Assembly: GCA_016705475.1 (NCBI GenBank)
Contig: JADIYD010000003.1
Coordinates: forward strand, 6,001-70,000
Length of the DNA stretch: 64,000 nt
DNA from: Betaproteobacteria bacterium
GTDB lineage: Bacteria; Pseudomonadota; Gammaproteobacteria; Burkholderiales; Rhodocyclaceae
Reading direction: 5' to 3'
In this document: positions 28,014 through 36,739 of the stretch, piece by piece
How positions within the stretch are numbered: position 1 is the first letter of the stretch
How the letters are laid out: each line of letters begins with the position of its first letter
Position numbers and translations under genes: made by a program
The notes under the pieces: generated by a model
Seen by the model: only the letters and a program-made list of their open reading frames with translations
Databases searched by the model: none
What the model was told of the DNA's origin: nothing

Positions 28014-28496
28014 TTAGCCTTCGCCTGGCTCCATGTGCGCTTGCAGATAGTTCGGCAAGGTCACATCCTTGATCAAGCTCTGTTGGGTTTCCAGCCAGTC
28101 GATCGCTTCTTCGCAGTGCTCGAGAAGTTCTTCCAGCAGATCGCGGCTCACGTAGTCCTGCAAATCCTCACACAGCGCGATGGACTCAATCAGCAAGGGG
28201 CGCTGGATTTCGCGTTCATACTTGAGATCGCCCTGCAGGCATTCGACCACATGCTCGCCAATCAGCAGCTTGCCGAGATTCTGCAGGTTGGGCAGACCTT
28301 CCAGGAAGAGCACGCGCTCGATGATTTCGTCGGCCTCCTTCATGACGCGGATCGACTGCTTGTACTGGTAGTCGTTGAGTTTTTCCAGGCCCCAATTGCG
28401 GAACATGCGGGCATGCAGGAAATACTGGTTGATCGAGGTAAGCTCGTTCTTCAGCACCTTGTTGAGGGCTTCGATGACTTTCTTGTCGCCTTTCAT
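28014..28496 (-). CDS. bfr: Bacterioferritin, haem-binding subunit without a full ferroxidase site
   Basis: This 160-residue four-helix ferritin aligns with E. coli Bfr without gaps at the N-terminus. The haem ligand Met52 is kept, and Glu18 and Glu94 are present, but Glu51 is Val, His54 is Glu, Glu127 is Cys and His130 is Ala, so the dinuclear iron site is incomplete. The neighbouring paralogue has the reverse pattern. Two-subunit bacterioferritins with split functions are known in Neisseria and Pseudomonas. The two genes are 12 bp apart on one transcript. Confidence 0.93.
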   Translation of the reverse strand: MKGDKKVIEALNKVLKNELTSINQYFLHARMFRNWGLEKLNDYQYKQSIRVMKEADEIIERVLFLEGLPNLQNLGKLLIGEHVVECLQGDLKYEREIQRPLLIESIALCEDLQDYVSRDLLEELLEHCEEAIDWLETQQSLIKDVTLPNYLQAHMEPGEG

Positions 28497-28508
28497 CGGG
28501 TTCGCTCC

Positions 28509-28994
28509 TTAAGCTGCCGGCGCCGAGCCCATCTGGCTCTGCTGGTAGTTGGCGAGGCCGACCAGGTTGATCAGGGTGATCTGCTTTTCGAGATAGTAGG
28601 CATGATCCATTTCGGTGTCGTCCAGCTGGATGACCAGCATGTCGCGGCTGACGTAGTCCTGGGCTTTCTCGCAGGCGGCGATGGCCTTCTTGAGTTCGCC
28701 AACAACCTTGTATTCGACATCGAGATCGGATTTCAGCATGTCCGGCACATTCTTGCCAATTTTGAGCGCCTCGCGCTTGGCCATGTTTGGCGTGCCTTCG
28801 AGGAACAAAATGCGCTGGATCAGGGCGCGGGCGTGTTGCAGCTCGTGCGCCGATTCATGCAAGGCCTTGTCGGCCAGGTTCTGAAAGCCCATGTCGGCGT
28901 ACATCTCGCCGTGGATCAGGTATTGATCGACGGCGGTCAGTTCGCCAGCCAGCAGGCCGTTGAGGATCTCGATTATTTTCTTGTCGCCCTTCAT
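28509..28994 (-). CDS. bfr: Bacterioferritin, ferroxidase subunit lacking the haem methionine
   Basis: This 161-residue ferritin keeps the complete ferroxidase set (Glu18, Glu51, His54, Glu94, and Glu-x-x-His in TEMDHAYY) but has Leu in place of haem-ligand Met52 (HELQHAR). It is first in the two-gene operon. With the second gene it should assemble a mixed 24-mer that stores iron as ferric mineral in the cytoplasm. The ATG follows CGGAG at good spacing. No Fur-like site is evident upstream. Confidence 0.93.
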   Translation of the reverse strand: MKGDKKIIEILNGLLAGELTAVDQYLIHGEMYADMGFQNLADKALHESAHELQHARALIQRILFLEGTPNMAKREALKIGKNVPDMLKSDLDVEYKVVGELKKAIAACEKAQDYVSRDMLVIQLDDTEMDHAYYLEKQITLINLVGLANYQQSQMGSAPAA

Positions 28995-29254
28995 TGCGTT
29001 CTCCGGAGGTGGTTGGGGCTGGCTGGCGTAAAGCGGCTGGCTTGCCGGAACGCCTATTCTAGGCCGGCAAACAGCACTTTTCTACCCAAGCAATTTTGGA
29101 GACAGCAGACGCGGAGCGGAGTTCATTGCTTCTGAGCCATCCGTGTTGCGCAGAGCTGGAAAGATCATGCGTTTGTCGGCAGAAAGGGTCTCCCATACGA
29201 GACTGTATCGCCAGAGCAGAAGCCCTTGAAACGTCGGGCGGATACTGCCAACGC

Positions 29255-31852
29255 TCAGGCCTGCGGCTTGGGCAGCCACTTCAACAAGGTTTCAAACAGT
29301 TTTTCGGGGTCGACCGGTTTTGTGATGTGGTCGTTCATGCCGGCATCGATACATGCCTTGCGGTCGTCGTCAAAGGCATTGGCGGTCATCGCCAGAATGG
29401 GTGTTTCCGAATAGCCTGCCAGCGCGCGAATAGCGCGTGTTGCATCTACCCCGTTCATGTTCGGCATCTGCATGTCCATCAGGATCAGGGTGTAAGACCG
29501 CTGCTGGGCCATGGCGACGGCCTCAACGCCATCACTGGCCAGATCCGTCTTCAAGCCGGCTTCCGCCAGCAGGATGCAGGAAAGCTCCTGACTGATCGGC
29601 TCGTCTTCCACCAGCAGGACGTGCGTGTCGGCAAGATGGCCGATCAGCCGGGTTTTTGCCAATACCTGATCTGTCGTGGAAACGGGCGGGATGGCTGCGC
29701 TTTTATCGCGCTTCAGGCGAACCGTAAACCAGAAAGTGCTGCCCGCGCCCGGTGAGCTGTCTGCACCGATTTCACCTCCCATCATCTCCACCAGACGTTT
29801 GCTGATGGCCAGCCCCAGCCCCGTGCCTCCATACTTCCGGGTCATGCTGTTGTCGGCCTGCTCGAAGGAGGCGAACAGCCGCGAAAGTGCCTCGGGTTCG
29901 ATGCCGATGCCGGTATCGGCAATATCGAAACGCACCACGACATCCTGCGGCGTATTGGCCAACAGCCGGGCGCGCACGGCAATGCGTCCGTGCTCGGTGA
30001 ATTTCATGGCGTTTCCAACCAGATTGAGCAGGATCTGGCCGAGACGCAGCGAGTCGCCTCTGAGCGGTAGTTGGAGAAGCTCATCGGGTAAATCGGTTTC
30101 CAGCTTCAGGCCTTTTTCGACTGCGCTGTGGCCGAATACGCTGGTCAGGCTGTCGGCGATTTTCGCGATGCGCAGGGGGGCGTCTTCAAGCGCCATGCGT
30201 TCGGCTTCGATTTTGGACAGGTCGAGAATGTCGTTCAAGACACCGAGCAGACGTTCGGCGGCCGACCGGGCCTTGTCAAGGCGGTCGAGCCCCTCGGGGT
30301 CTGTCATGCGACGTTTGGCCAGTTCAACCATGCCCATGACGCCGTGCATTGGTGTGCGCAGTTCATGGCTCATGTTGGCGAGGAAGGACGTCTTGGCGCG
30401 ACTTGCCGATTCAGCGGCTTGCGTGGCGGCAGCCAGTTCGGCTGTTCGTGACTCGACAAGCGTCTCAAGGTGGTGGCGGTACTGGTCGAGTTCGGCCTCG
30501 GCCATCTTGCGCTCGGTAATGTCGATGCCCACGGCGAGCAGGTGGGGCTGGCCGTCGAGCATGACACGTGTTCCGCTGAGATACATGGATACACTTTTCC
30601 CTTGCCGGGTGGTCAGTTTGGCCTCTGTGCTGGCATGGCCATCCCGATACACTTTCTCCATTGCGCTGATGATGCATTGCTGATCTTCTCCGCGGAAAAA
30701 GTCCTGCCCCCGCATGCTTGCCACTTCGCTGTCGTTGTACCCGGTAATCTCCTTGAGGTGCTGGTTCCAGCGCTGGCAGTAGCCATTTGCATCGAGAAAA
30801 CCGAACAGCACCGGCAGTGAGTTGATGATGTCGGCAGAAAGTTGCTGTTCGTGGCGCAGGGCGAGCTCGGCCTTTTTGCGTTCGCTGATGTCCTCCACCA
30901 TGGCCACTACATAATCGACGCTGCCATCCGGCTTGCGAACATGGCTGACCGCCAGGCGCGTGAATACCAAGCGGCCATCCTTGTGGATGAAGCGTTTATC
31001 CATGGCATAACCATCAATTTCGCCGGCCAGCATGCGGTTGAACTGCGCCAGGTCAGGTGCCACGTCATCCGGGTGGGTTATCTGGAGCCAGGTCATCGTG
31101 GTTAACTCTTCCCGCGAGTAACCCAGCGTGGCGCAAAGTGCATCGTTGACCTCGATCCAGCCTTTTTCAAGACTGGTGATGGCAAGACCGACAATGGAAT
31201 GGTCGAAGTAGGCATGAAAACGTTGCATGCTGGCACGTTCGGTAGCCGCTACCGCCTCCTGCGCTTTCAGCAACGATTCCTGGTTGACCAGCTGCTGTTC
31301 GTGGTTCCGGAAAATCTGACACAGCAGCATGGTGGCAAGCGGGTAGGTCAGCAGCAACATCCACCAGGCCTGTTCAATGAAGGCATAGCCGGCCCGATTG
31401 GGAACTTGCGTGAATGCCGCCAACTGTCCAAGTTGCACGACCAGACCCAGTGCCAGATAGTGAATGGCGCGCGGTGAACTGCTGCGGTGCCTGAACCATT
31501 GCCGTGCCAAAATCCCGAGCAGGGCCGACTGGACAATGATGAATATGCCGACTGGTGCGCCGATGCCACCCAGGTGATAGCGATATGCCGCAGCAATGAC
31601 CACGGCAATGGCTGCAACCACCGGCCCGCCCACCAGACCCGCCACGGAAAGCACGATGGAGCGACCATCAAATATCAAGCCCGGGGGGAAATTGACCGGA
31701 TTCAACATGCCCAGCAGGGCCACGGTACCGAATAGCAGCCCGAGTATGACCTGACGACTTGGCGTGTCTTCGCGAAAGCGCGACAGAACAGCCTGAACGA
31801 TCGCGATCAAGGCGATCAGGAAAGCAATGTTGTTAATCAGGCTGATGAGCAT
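29255..31852 (-). CDS. Hybrid sensor kinase with 5TM LytS-like sensor, two PAS domains and receiver
   Basis: This 865-residue membrane kinase has five to six N-terminal helices with the NPVNFPPGLIFDGRSIVLSVAGLVGGP signature of 5TM-5TMR_LYT sensors, then two PAS/PAC units (~220-350 and ~355-470), H-box FLANMSHELRTPMHGVMGM, HATPase (NLVGNAMKFTE, GGTGLGLAIS) and a receiver with ILMDMQMPNMNG. The LytS-type module senses small molecules or cell-wall state in other proteins; here the ligand is unknown. It stands alone on the strand with no response-regulator gene beside it, as the receiver is built in. Confidence 0.92.
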   Translation of the reverse strand: MLISLINNIAFLIALIAIVQAVLSRFREDTPSRQVILGLLFGTVALLGMLNPVNFPPGLIFDGRSIVLSVAGLVGGPVVAAIAVVIAAAYRYHLGGIGAPVGIFIIVQSALLGILARQWFRHRSSSPRAIHYLALGLVVQLGQLAAFTQVPNRAGYAFIEQAWWMLLLTYPLATMLLCQIFRNHEQQLVNQESLLKAQEAVAATERASMQRFHAYFDHSIVGLAITSLEKGWIEVNDALCATLGYSREELTTMTWLQITHPDDVAPDLAQFNRMLAGEIDGYAMDKRFIHKDGRLVFTRLAVSHVRKPDGSVDYVVAMVEDISERKKAELALRHEQQLSADIINSLPVLFGFLDANGYCQRWNQHLKEITGYNDSEVASMRGQDFFRGEDQQCIISAMEKVYRDGHASTEAKLTTRQGKSVSMYLSGTRVMLDGQPHLLAVGIDITERKMAEAELDQYRHHLETLVESRTAELAAATQAAESASRAKTSFLANMSHELRTPMHGVMGMVELAKRRMTDPEGLDRLDKARSAAERLLGVLNDILDLSKIEAERMALEDAPLRIAKIADSLTSVFGHSAVEKGLKLETDLPDELLQLPLRGDSLRLGQILLNLVGNAMKFTEHGRIAVRARLLANTPQDVVVRFDIADTGIGIEPEALSRLFASFEQADNSMTRKYGGTGLGLAISKRLVEMMGGEIGADSSPGAGSTFWFTVRLKRDKSAAIPPVSTTDQVLAKTRLIGHLADTHVLLVEDEPISQELSCILLAEAGLKTDLASDGVEAVAMAQQRSYTLILMDMQMPNMNGVDATRAIRALAGYSETPILAMTANAFDDDRKACIDAGMNDHITKPVDPEKLFETLLKWLPKPQA

Positions 31853-32038
31853 GCGTCGGGATCAAATTGGTGGGAACTCCAACGGCAATCATTGTAGGGT
31901 AATTGCCGGAATTGGCGGCATTTCCCGTTCGGTCGTGTGTTGCGTAGCGGAATTCAGGCTGCCCACCAGGCGGTACGCCTGTCGGATGCATTTGTGGCGA
32001 ATGATGTTGAACACGGCCTCACATTGATCGGCAAATTC

Positions 32039-32072
32039 CACGGTCAACCGGGAAAAGTGTGCAAAAAGCAAA
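32039..32072 (+). repeat. Dispersed 34-bp element, copy R8
   Basis: CGGTCAACCGG intact; module two reads GTGTGCAAAAAGCAAA. It lies in the 240-bp spacer between the kinase start (31852) and the nudC stop (32092). No other feature is seen there. Confidence 0.75.
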
Positions 32073-32091
32073 GCTCGTGGCGCTTGCCGGC

Positions 32092-32856
32092 TTAAAGCGC
32101 TTTCAGGGCGGCATCAATCAATCGGCGGGAAATGCTGATCGGCTCGGGCAGGATGGGCAGGGCGTCGGGCGTGAACCAGCCCGCTTCCTCGATCTCGCTC
32201 GGGTCCGGCGCGATCGTGCCGCCGGCGTAGTCGGCGAAGAAGGCAATCATCAGCGAGTTGGGGAAGGGCCAGGGCTGGCTGTTGAAATAGCGCAGGTTGG
32301 TGATTTCGATGCCGACTTCCTCGCGCACTTCGCGGGCGGCGCATTGTTCGAGCGTTTCGCCGGGTTCGACAAAGCCGGCCAGAGCGCTGAATACGCCCGG
32401 CTTGAAATGCGGGCTGCGGCCGAGCAGCAGTTTGTCGCCATCGCGCACCAGCACCATGACGGCTGGAGAAATGCGCGGGTAGGCGAGCAGGCCGCAAGCC
32501 GGGCACTGCATGGCCAGTTCGCCGGATTTCATGGCGGTCGGTGTGCCGCATTTGCCGCAGAATCGGTGGTTGTTTTGCCAGTCGAGCAACTGCGTGGCGC
32601 GGCCGGCCAGTGCGAAGGTGTCTTGCCCGGCCAGCGAAAAAATGGCGCGTAGCGGCACGGCTTCGCCACCAGGCAATTCGGGAAAGTGCGCGACATCGGC
32701 GGCGTAGCAGGGCAGGCCGTTGAGGTCGCCGACGTGAAGGGCATTTTCGGGATGGCCAAAGTCGGCAGCGAGGCCGGAGGGGAAGAGAGAGTCGGCACCG
32801 CTGAGTGTCAACAGGCGATGCTCGCAGCGCAGGATCCAGTAGGCGGGCTGGTTCAT
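32092..32856 (-). CDS. nudC: NADH pyrophosphatase
   Basis: This 254-residue Nudix hydrolase splits NADH into NMNH and AMP and can remove NAD caps from RNA. It has the four-cysteine zinc ribbon (CGKCG ... CPACG), the Nudix box GFVEPGETLEQCAAREVREEVGIEI and the downstream SQPWPFPNSLMI signature that distinguishes NudC. ATG 32856 begins MNQPAYW; longer reading frames upstream run through the neighbour and are not used. Twelve bases separate it from the membrane protein gene before it. Confidence 0.93.
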   Translation of the reverse strand: MNQPAYWILRCEHRLLTLSGADSLFPSGLAADFGHPENALHVGDLNGLPCYAADVAHFPELPGGEAVPLRAIFSLAGQDTFALAGRATQLLDWQNNHRFCGKCGTPTAMKSGELAMQCPACGLLAYPRISPAVMVLVRDGDKLLLGRSPHFKPGVFSALAGFVEPGETLEQCAAREVREEVGIEITNLRYFNSQPWPFPNSLMIAFFADYAGGTIAPDPSEIEEAGWFTPDALPILPEPISISRRLIDAALKAL

Positions 32857-32867
32857 GCTTCGGAACC

Positions 32868-33278
32868 TCAGGCGGAAATGGTTTGCGCCGATGGGGTCGG
32901 CGGCAGGCGGTAGATCGTTGTTTCGGCATTGGGCGCCAGCGTGCCGAGGGCGAGGCTCAGGATGGAAATGAACAGGCTGGCGAAGAAGGCCGTCCAGAAG
33001 CTCGAGATGGTGAAGCCTTTGACCACCTTGGCGACCAGCATGAGCAGCAGGGCGTTGATGACCAGCACGAACAGGCCGAGCGTGAGCAGGGTCAGGGGGA
33101 AGGTCAGAATGATCAGCAGCGGCTGCAGCACGGCATTGGCGAAGCCAAGGAGCAGGGCAGAGATGATGAGCGTCGACGTGCTGGAAAAGCGGATGCCCTT
33201 GAATACCAGGCTGGCGCCCCACAGGGACACGGCGGTAATGACCCAATGGAAGAAGAAGCCCAGCAGATTGTCGAACAT
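32868..33278 (-). CDS. Phage holin family / YvlD-like membrane protein
   Basis: This 136-residue protein has four hydrophobic helices (FHWVITAVSLWGASLVF, LIISALLLGFANAVLQPLLIIL, PLTLLTLGLFVLVINALLLMLVA, FWTAFFASLFISILSLAL) and matches the small YvlD/PF04020 family, labelled phage holin superfamily only by similarity. It probably sits in the inner membrane; function unknown. It lies upstream of nudC on the same strand. No phage genes are nearby, so a lysis role is unlikely. Confidence 0.85.
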   Translation of the reverse strand: MFDNLLGFFFHWVITAVSLWGASLVFKGIRFSSTSTLIISALLLGFANAVLQPLLIILTFPLTLLTLGLFVLVINALLLMLVAKVVKGFTISSFWTAFFASLFISILSLALGTLAPNAETTIYRLPPTPSAQTISA

Positions 33279-33338
33279 GTTTTTGCCTTTGTTGAAGTGC
33301 TGCTACCCGGTCGGCGCAAGACTGAATTCTAAGCGCTG

Positions 33339-34550
33339 CTAGGTGTTCTTGCCGTGCATGACGATGCGCGAGACGAACCATATCGCGACCAGATTGGCCG
33401 CGACGGCAACGTAGCCGACCAGCGAATAGCCGACGATGCGGCCAGTGGCGTCGAAGGAGGTCAGGAAGCCGGCGAGTGTCGTCGCCAGGCCCATGGCCAG
33501 CGACTGCACGGTGCTGTTGAGCGACATGAAGGTGCCACGCAATTTGGGCTGGGCGGATGAGGCGATGATGGCCATGGACGGGATCATGCGGCCCGAGATG
33601 AGCACGAAGAAGCTGGCCGAAATGATCAGCCAGATCCACAGCGGCAGGACCCCAGCATGGGTGAGGACGAGCGTGGGCACCATGGCGAGCAGGGCGACGC
33701 GGCGATAGACCTCGACTTTGCCAAACTTGTCGGCCCAGCGACCGATCAGGCGCGCGCTGATGAAGGTGGCGGTGCCTCCCACCAGATAGACGATGGGGAT
33801 GTCCTCCAGCGCGATGCCGACGTTATTCACGGCATAGACGGTGATGTAGGGAATGATCGTGAAGCCGGAAAAAATGACCAGTGCCGAAAAGAACAAGGCA
33901 CGCAGATGGTTGCTGTCGCCGAGCACGCTGAAGGTGGCAGAGAGCAGATGGGCGCGCTTTTCTTCGCCGATATGGTGGCGTAACTCGGGCAGGAAGCGCA
34001 GGCCGATGCCAAGGAATATGACCGTCAGTGCGGCGATCAGAACGAACGGCGCGCGCCAGCCAAAATGGTTCGCCAGCAACAGTGACAGGGGCACCCCGGC
34101 AATGGTTGAAATCGAGAAGGCGCTCGACACCACGCTGCTCGCCCGCGCCCGCCGCGAGAAAGGGATGCTGTCGGCGATCATGGTCTGCACGAGCGCGCCC
34201 ATGATGCCGCCGAAGACGCCGGCCAACCCGCGCGCAAGCATGAGCGTCGAATAGCCCGGTGCCAGACCACAGGCCAGCGTCGCCACGCCGAACAGCGTGA
34301 AAACGATGAGCAACAGACGCTTGCGTTCGAACAGGTCGACAAAGGTTGCCGCGAGGATTCCAGAAATGGCAGCGCTGAAACTGTAGGACGCCACGAGCAG
34401 CCCGAACTCGTGCGTGCCGATGCCCAAGGCCGCCATGAGGACTGGCCCCAACGGCATCATGATCATGAAATCGAGCACATGGCTGAACTGGATGCCGGCC
34501 AGGGTCAGCAGGAAAAAGCGTTCGGCACGAGGGGAGAGCGGGGTGGTCAT
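33339..34550 (-). CDS. Major facilitator superfamily transporter
   Basis: This 403-residue protein has twelve predicted membrane helices and the motif-A-like loop FVDLFERKRLLLI between helices 2 and 3, plus RGLAGVFGGIMGALVQTMIAD in helices 4-5. It looks like a drug-proton antiporter or sugar-efflux type MFS protein; the substrate is not deducible. It is divergent from the glutathione peroxidase gene and precedes the holin-like/nudC pair. Confidence 0.9.
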   Translation of the reverse strand: MTTPLSPRAERFFLLTLAGIQFSHVLDFMIMMPLGPVLMAALGIGTHEFGLLVASYSFSAAISGILAATFVDLFERKRLLLIVFTLFGVATLACGLAPGYSTLMLARGLAGVFGGIMGALVQTMIADSIPFSRRARASSVVSSAFSISTIAGVPLSLLLANHFGWRAPFVLIAALTVIFLGIGLRFLPELRHHIGEEKRAHLLSATFSVLGDSNHLRALFFSALVIFSGFTIIPYITVYAVNNVGIALEDIPIVYLVGGTATFISARLIGRWADKFGKVEVYRRVALLAMVPTLVLTHAGVLPLWIWLIISASFFVLISGRMIPSMAIIASSAQPKLRGTFMSLNSTVQSLAMGLATTLAGFLTSFDATGRIVGYSLVGYVAVAANLVAIWFVSRIVMHGKNT

Positions 34551-34665
34551 CGGGAGTGAGTCGGGAAATCGCTGGCTTGGATGGTAAGGTCAAGTGACCG
34601 GAACGCTGCAATAATTTGCAAGCGGCACAAGCTATTTCGGATATTGGACTGCATGGCCGGCGCGG

Positions 34666-34699
34666 CGTCGAAATAGGCCGGAATTTCGGGTCGACCGCA
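34666..34699 (-). repeat. Dispersed 34-bp element, copy R9 (degenerate)
   Basis: GGTCGACCGCA is intact; module two reads ATAGGCCGGAATTTC. It lies 106 bp upstream of the glutathione peroxidase start in the MFS/GPx spacer. Confidence 0.65.
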
Positions 34700-34804
34700 G
34701 AATTTTCCTGGAACAGGCGTTGCGACGAGAAAAGCGCGAACCTAAGCCGATATCGGTGTTCGAATACCGCGAAACCATATCCGAACCGTTACGATCAAAT
34801 CCAC

Positions 34805-35287
34805 ATGAGCCCAACCCTCCACGATTTCACCGCCCGACGCCTGAACGGCGATCAGCAAAACCTCGGCGACTACAGCGGCAAGGTGCTGCTGGTCGTCAAT
34901 ACGGCCAGCCAGTGCGGCTTTACGCCGCAGTACAGCGGTCTTGAAGAACTCTACCGGACCTACAAGGACCGGGGCCTCGTTGTCCTCGGTTTCCCCTGCA
35001 ACCAGTTCGGTGCGCAGGAACCCGGCGATGCCGAAGCCATCGGCCAGTTTTGCGAGGCGCGTTTCGATGTCACCTTCCCGCTCTTTGCCAAGATCGACGT
35101 CAACGGCGACAACGCCCATCCGCTCTATGCCTGGCTCAAGCACGAAGCGGCCGGCATTCTGGGCACTGAAGCGATCAAATGGAATTTCACCAAATTTCTG
35201 GTCGACCGCAGCGGCAAGGTCGTTCATCGCTTTGCCCCGGCAACCCGACCGGACGAGCTGGTTGAGGCGATCGAAACGCTGCTCTGA
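34805..35287 (+). CDS. Glutathione peroxidase family protein
   Basis: This 160-residue thioredoxin-fold peroxidase has the peroxidatic cysteine in NTASQCGFTPQYSGLE, the second conserved segment LGFPCNQFGAQEP and WNFTKFLVDRSG with the catalytic Trp and Asn. It reduces peroxides with thioredoxin or glutathione in the cytoplasm; the second motif Cys suggests thioredoxin use. ATG 34805 gives the usual family start (LHDFTARRLNGDQQNL); the longer frame upstream would translate repeat R9. Confidence 0.93.
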   Translation: MSPTLHDFTARRLNGDQQNLGDYSGKVLLVVNTASQCGFTPQYSGLEELYRTYKDRGLVVLGFPCNQFGAQEPGDAEAIGQFCEARFDVTFPLFAKIDVNGDNAHPLYAWLKHEAAGILGTEAIKWNFTKFLVDRSGKVVHRFAPATRPDELVEAIETLL

Positions 35288-35381
35288 GGCGCAGCAGGCG
35301 CGCCGGCGTTTTCGCATGAGGGGAACTGTTCCCTGAAGTATTCATCGAACAAATACCTCATCGCGTGAAAAGGAGCCTCTC

Positions 35382-35612
35382 ATGCAAGCCCAACTGCACT
35401 CCATGACCAACCTGTTTGCCCAGCTCGGGCTGCCCAGCGACGAGGCTGGCGTTGAAACGTTCATCGCCGCCCACCGCCCGCTCAAGAACGATGTCGCCCT
35501 CTACCGCGCGCCCTTCTGGAGCGACGCACAACGCGCCTTCCTCAAGGAAGAAATCATTGAAGATGCGGACTGGTCGGCGGTCATTGATGAACTCAACGGG
35601 CGTCTCCGCTAG
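35382..35612 (+). CDS. DUF2789 domain protein
   Basis: This 76-residue protein has the DUF2789 pattern MTNLFAQLGLPSDEAGVETFIAAHRPL and PFWSDAQRAFLKEEIIEDADWSAVIDELNGRLR. The family is small, cytoplasmic and without known function. The ATG follows AAAAGGAG at good spacing. It lies 94 bp after the peroxidase, probably with its own promoter. Confidence 0.88.
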   Translation: MQAQLHSMTNLFAQLGLPSDEAGVETFIAAHRPLKNDVALYRAPFWSDAQRAFLKEEIIEDADWSAVIDELNGRLR

Positions 35613-35754
35613 TCAATCTTCGGCTGAATTTGACAACGCACTCCTCGCGTAAAAATATGCCATTGGATAAATTCGTTTGGCATCAATTTTGCGTTAGACT
35701 TAATTCGCCATACGCATTTTGTGATGGTGATTTACCCACAAAGGAGGAGTCAAA

Positions 35755-36201
35755 TTGAAAAAATTCATCGCAGTTAGCGTGGTAGCAATCGCCAGCGGGT
35801 TCAGCACAGCAGCCATCAGCGCCGGCGAGTTCGGCAGCGCCTCAGAAGCCAAAGCCATGCTCGAAAAAGCCGTTGTTGCAGTCAAGGCCAACAAGGCCAC
35901 CGCACTGGGCCAGTTCGCCAAAGGCGAAGGCGGCTTCCGTGACCGTGACCTGTATCCCTTCTGCGGCGGCCCTGACGGCAATTTCTCTGCCCACCCGAGC
36001 CTTACCGGCAAGAGCATGAAAGACCTGATGAGCAAGGCCAACGAACCGATTGGCGCCAAGCTCTACGAAGCCGCCAAGGAAGGCAGCATTGCCGAAGTGC
36101 CTTACATGTGGCCGCGTCCGGGTACCACCGAGCCGGTCCAGAAGTACAGCTACGTCACCAAGATCGGTGATCAGGTTTGTGCGGTTGGTTACTACAAGTA
36201 A
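35755..36201 (+). CDS. Exported single-Cache domain protein
   Basis: This 148-residue periplasmic protein has a signal peptide (MKKFIAVSVVAIASGFSTAAISA) and one Cache-like domain with FRDRDLYPFCGGPDGNFSAHPSLTGKSMKDL and a closing VCAVGYYK. Cache domains bind small ligands, but this one has no attached signalling module, so it may act as a soluble binding partner. The start is TTG 35755, supported by AAGGAGGAG eight bases before it and the perfect signal peptide. Two cysteines (FCGG, VCAV) may form a disulfide. Confidence 0.87.
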   Translation: MKKFIAVSVVAIASGFSTAAISAGEFGSASEAKAMLEKAVVAVKANKATALGQFAKGEGGFRDRDLYPFCGGPDGNFSAHPSLTGKSMKDLMSKANEPIGAKLYEAAKEGSIAEVPYMWPRPGTTEPVQKYSYVTKIGDQVCAVGYYK

Positions 36202-36257
36202 AACACCGGTTTAACCTCCACTGGCCATAGCCGGCGGAAACAGAACCAAAAAAAGCG

Positions 36258-36285
36258 ATGGCCCGCCTCAAATGAGGTGGGCCAT
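36258..36285. terminator. Hairpin terminator after the Cache protein gene
   Basis: ATGGCCCGCCTCA-AA-TGAGGTGGGCCAT forms a 13-bp stem (one G-T pair), with seven A on the left. It can end minus-strand transcription from 36371 and probably the plus-strand gene too. Confidence 0.75.
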
Positions 36286-36370
36286 TGTCGTTCTGGCGCG
36301 ACGCAAACTGCCCGAAAACAGCGGCAGCGCCTTCAGTAAAGGGTTTCGCGCGTCGCCGGGCAGCGACAAC

Positions 36371-36739
36371 TCAACTGCTGGCCAGCTTGCCACCCGATGC
36401 CATCACCCGCGCGCTGAGCGCCCGCAGCGTTTCCTGAGCATCGTCAGCCGCCTCCTGCATTTCTTCAGCCGTCAACGGCCGCAGCAGCGCCTCCAGCTCG
36501 ATGCGCTGTATGTTCGGGCACTTGGCGACAGCACCCTGCAGGATGCTGTCCACCTTCTTCGAACCCAGCCCGAACAGCACTTTTTCCAGCACAAACAGGC
36601 GGACGACGATGATGTCCTCCGCGTTTTCAGCCGTCGCCTGCACCGCCTCGATCTCCTTGCGCAGATAGCCGCGGAACTTGAGCGGCGTGACGTCAGCCGG
36701 CACCTGCAGGATGGAGGATCGGAATTGGCCCTGGATCAT
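36371..36739 (-). CDS. Conserved-looking hypothetical protein downstream of a hybrid kinase
   Basis: This 122-residue protein is not recognised. It has no signal peptide or membrane helix, and its C-terminal half is rich in charged helices (LTAEEMQEAADDAQETLRALSARV). Its ATG overlaps the stop of the large hybrid kinase by four bases, so the two are translationally coupled, suggesting it works with the kinase or was captured by it. Codon use is like the neighbours. Confidence 0.75.
   Translation of the reverse strand: MIQGQFRSSILQVPADVTPLKFRGYLRKEIEAVQATAENAEDIIVVRLFVLEKVLFGLGSKKVDSILQGAVAKCPNIQRIELEALLRPLTAEEMQEAADDAQETLRALSARVMASGGKLASS

Noticed and set aside
32868..33278. Phage lysis holin
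   Set aside because: The membrane protein matches the YvlD-like family and there are no phage genes around it.
35177..35211. Possible further copy of the 34-bp element in the glutathione peroxidase gene (CTGGTCGACCGCAG)
   Set aside because: The encoded WNFTKFLVDRSG is a normal conserved peroxidase motif and the GGCC module is missing, so the likeness is coincidental.
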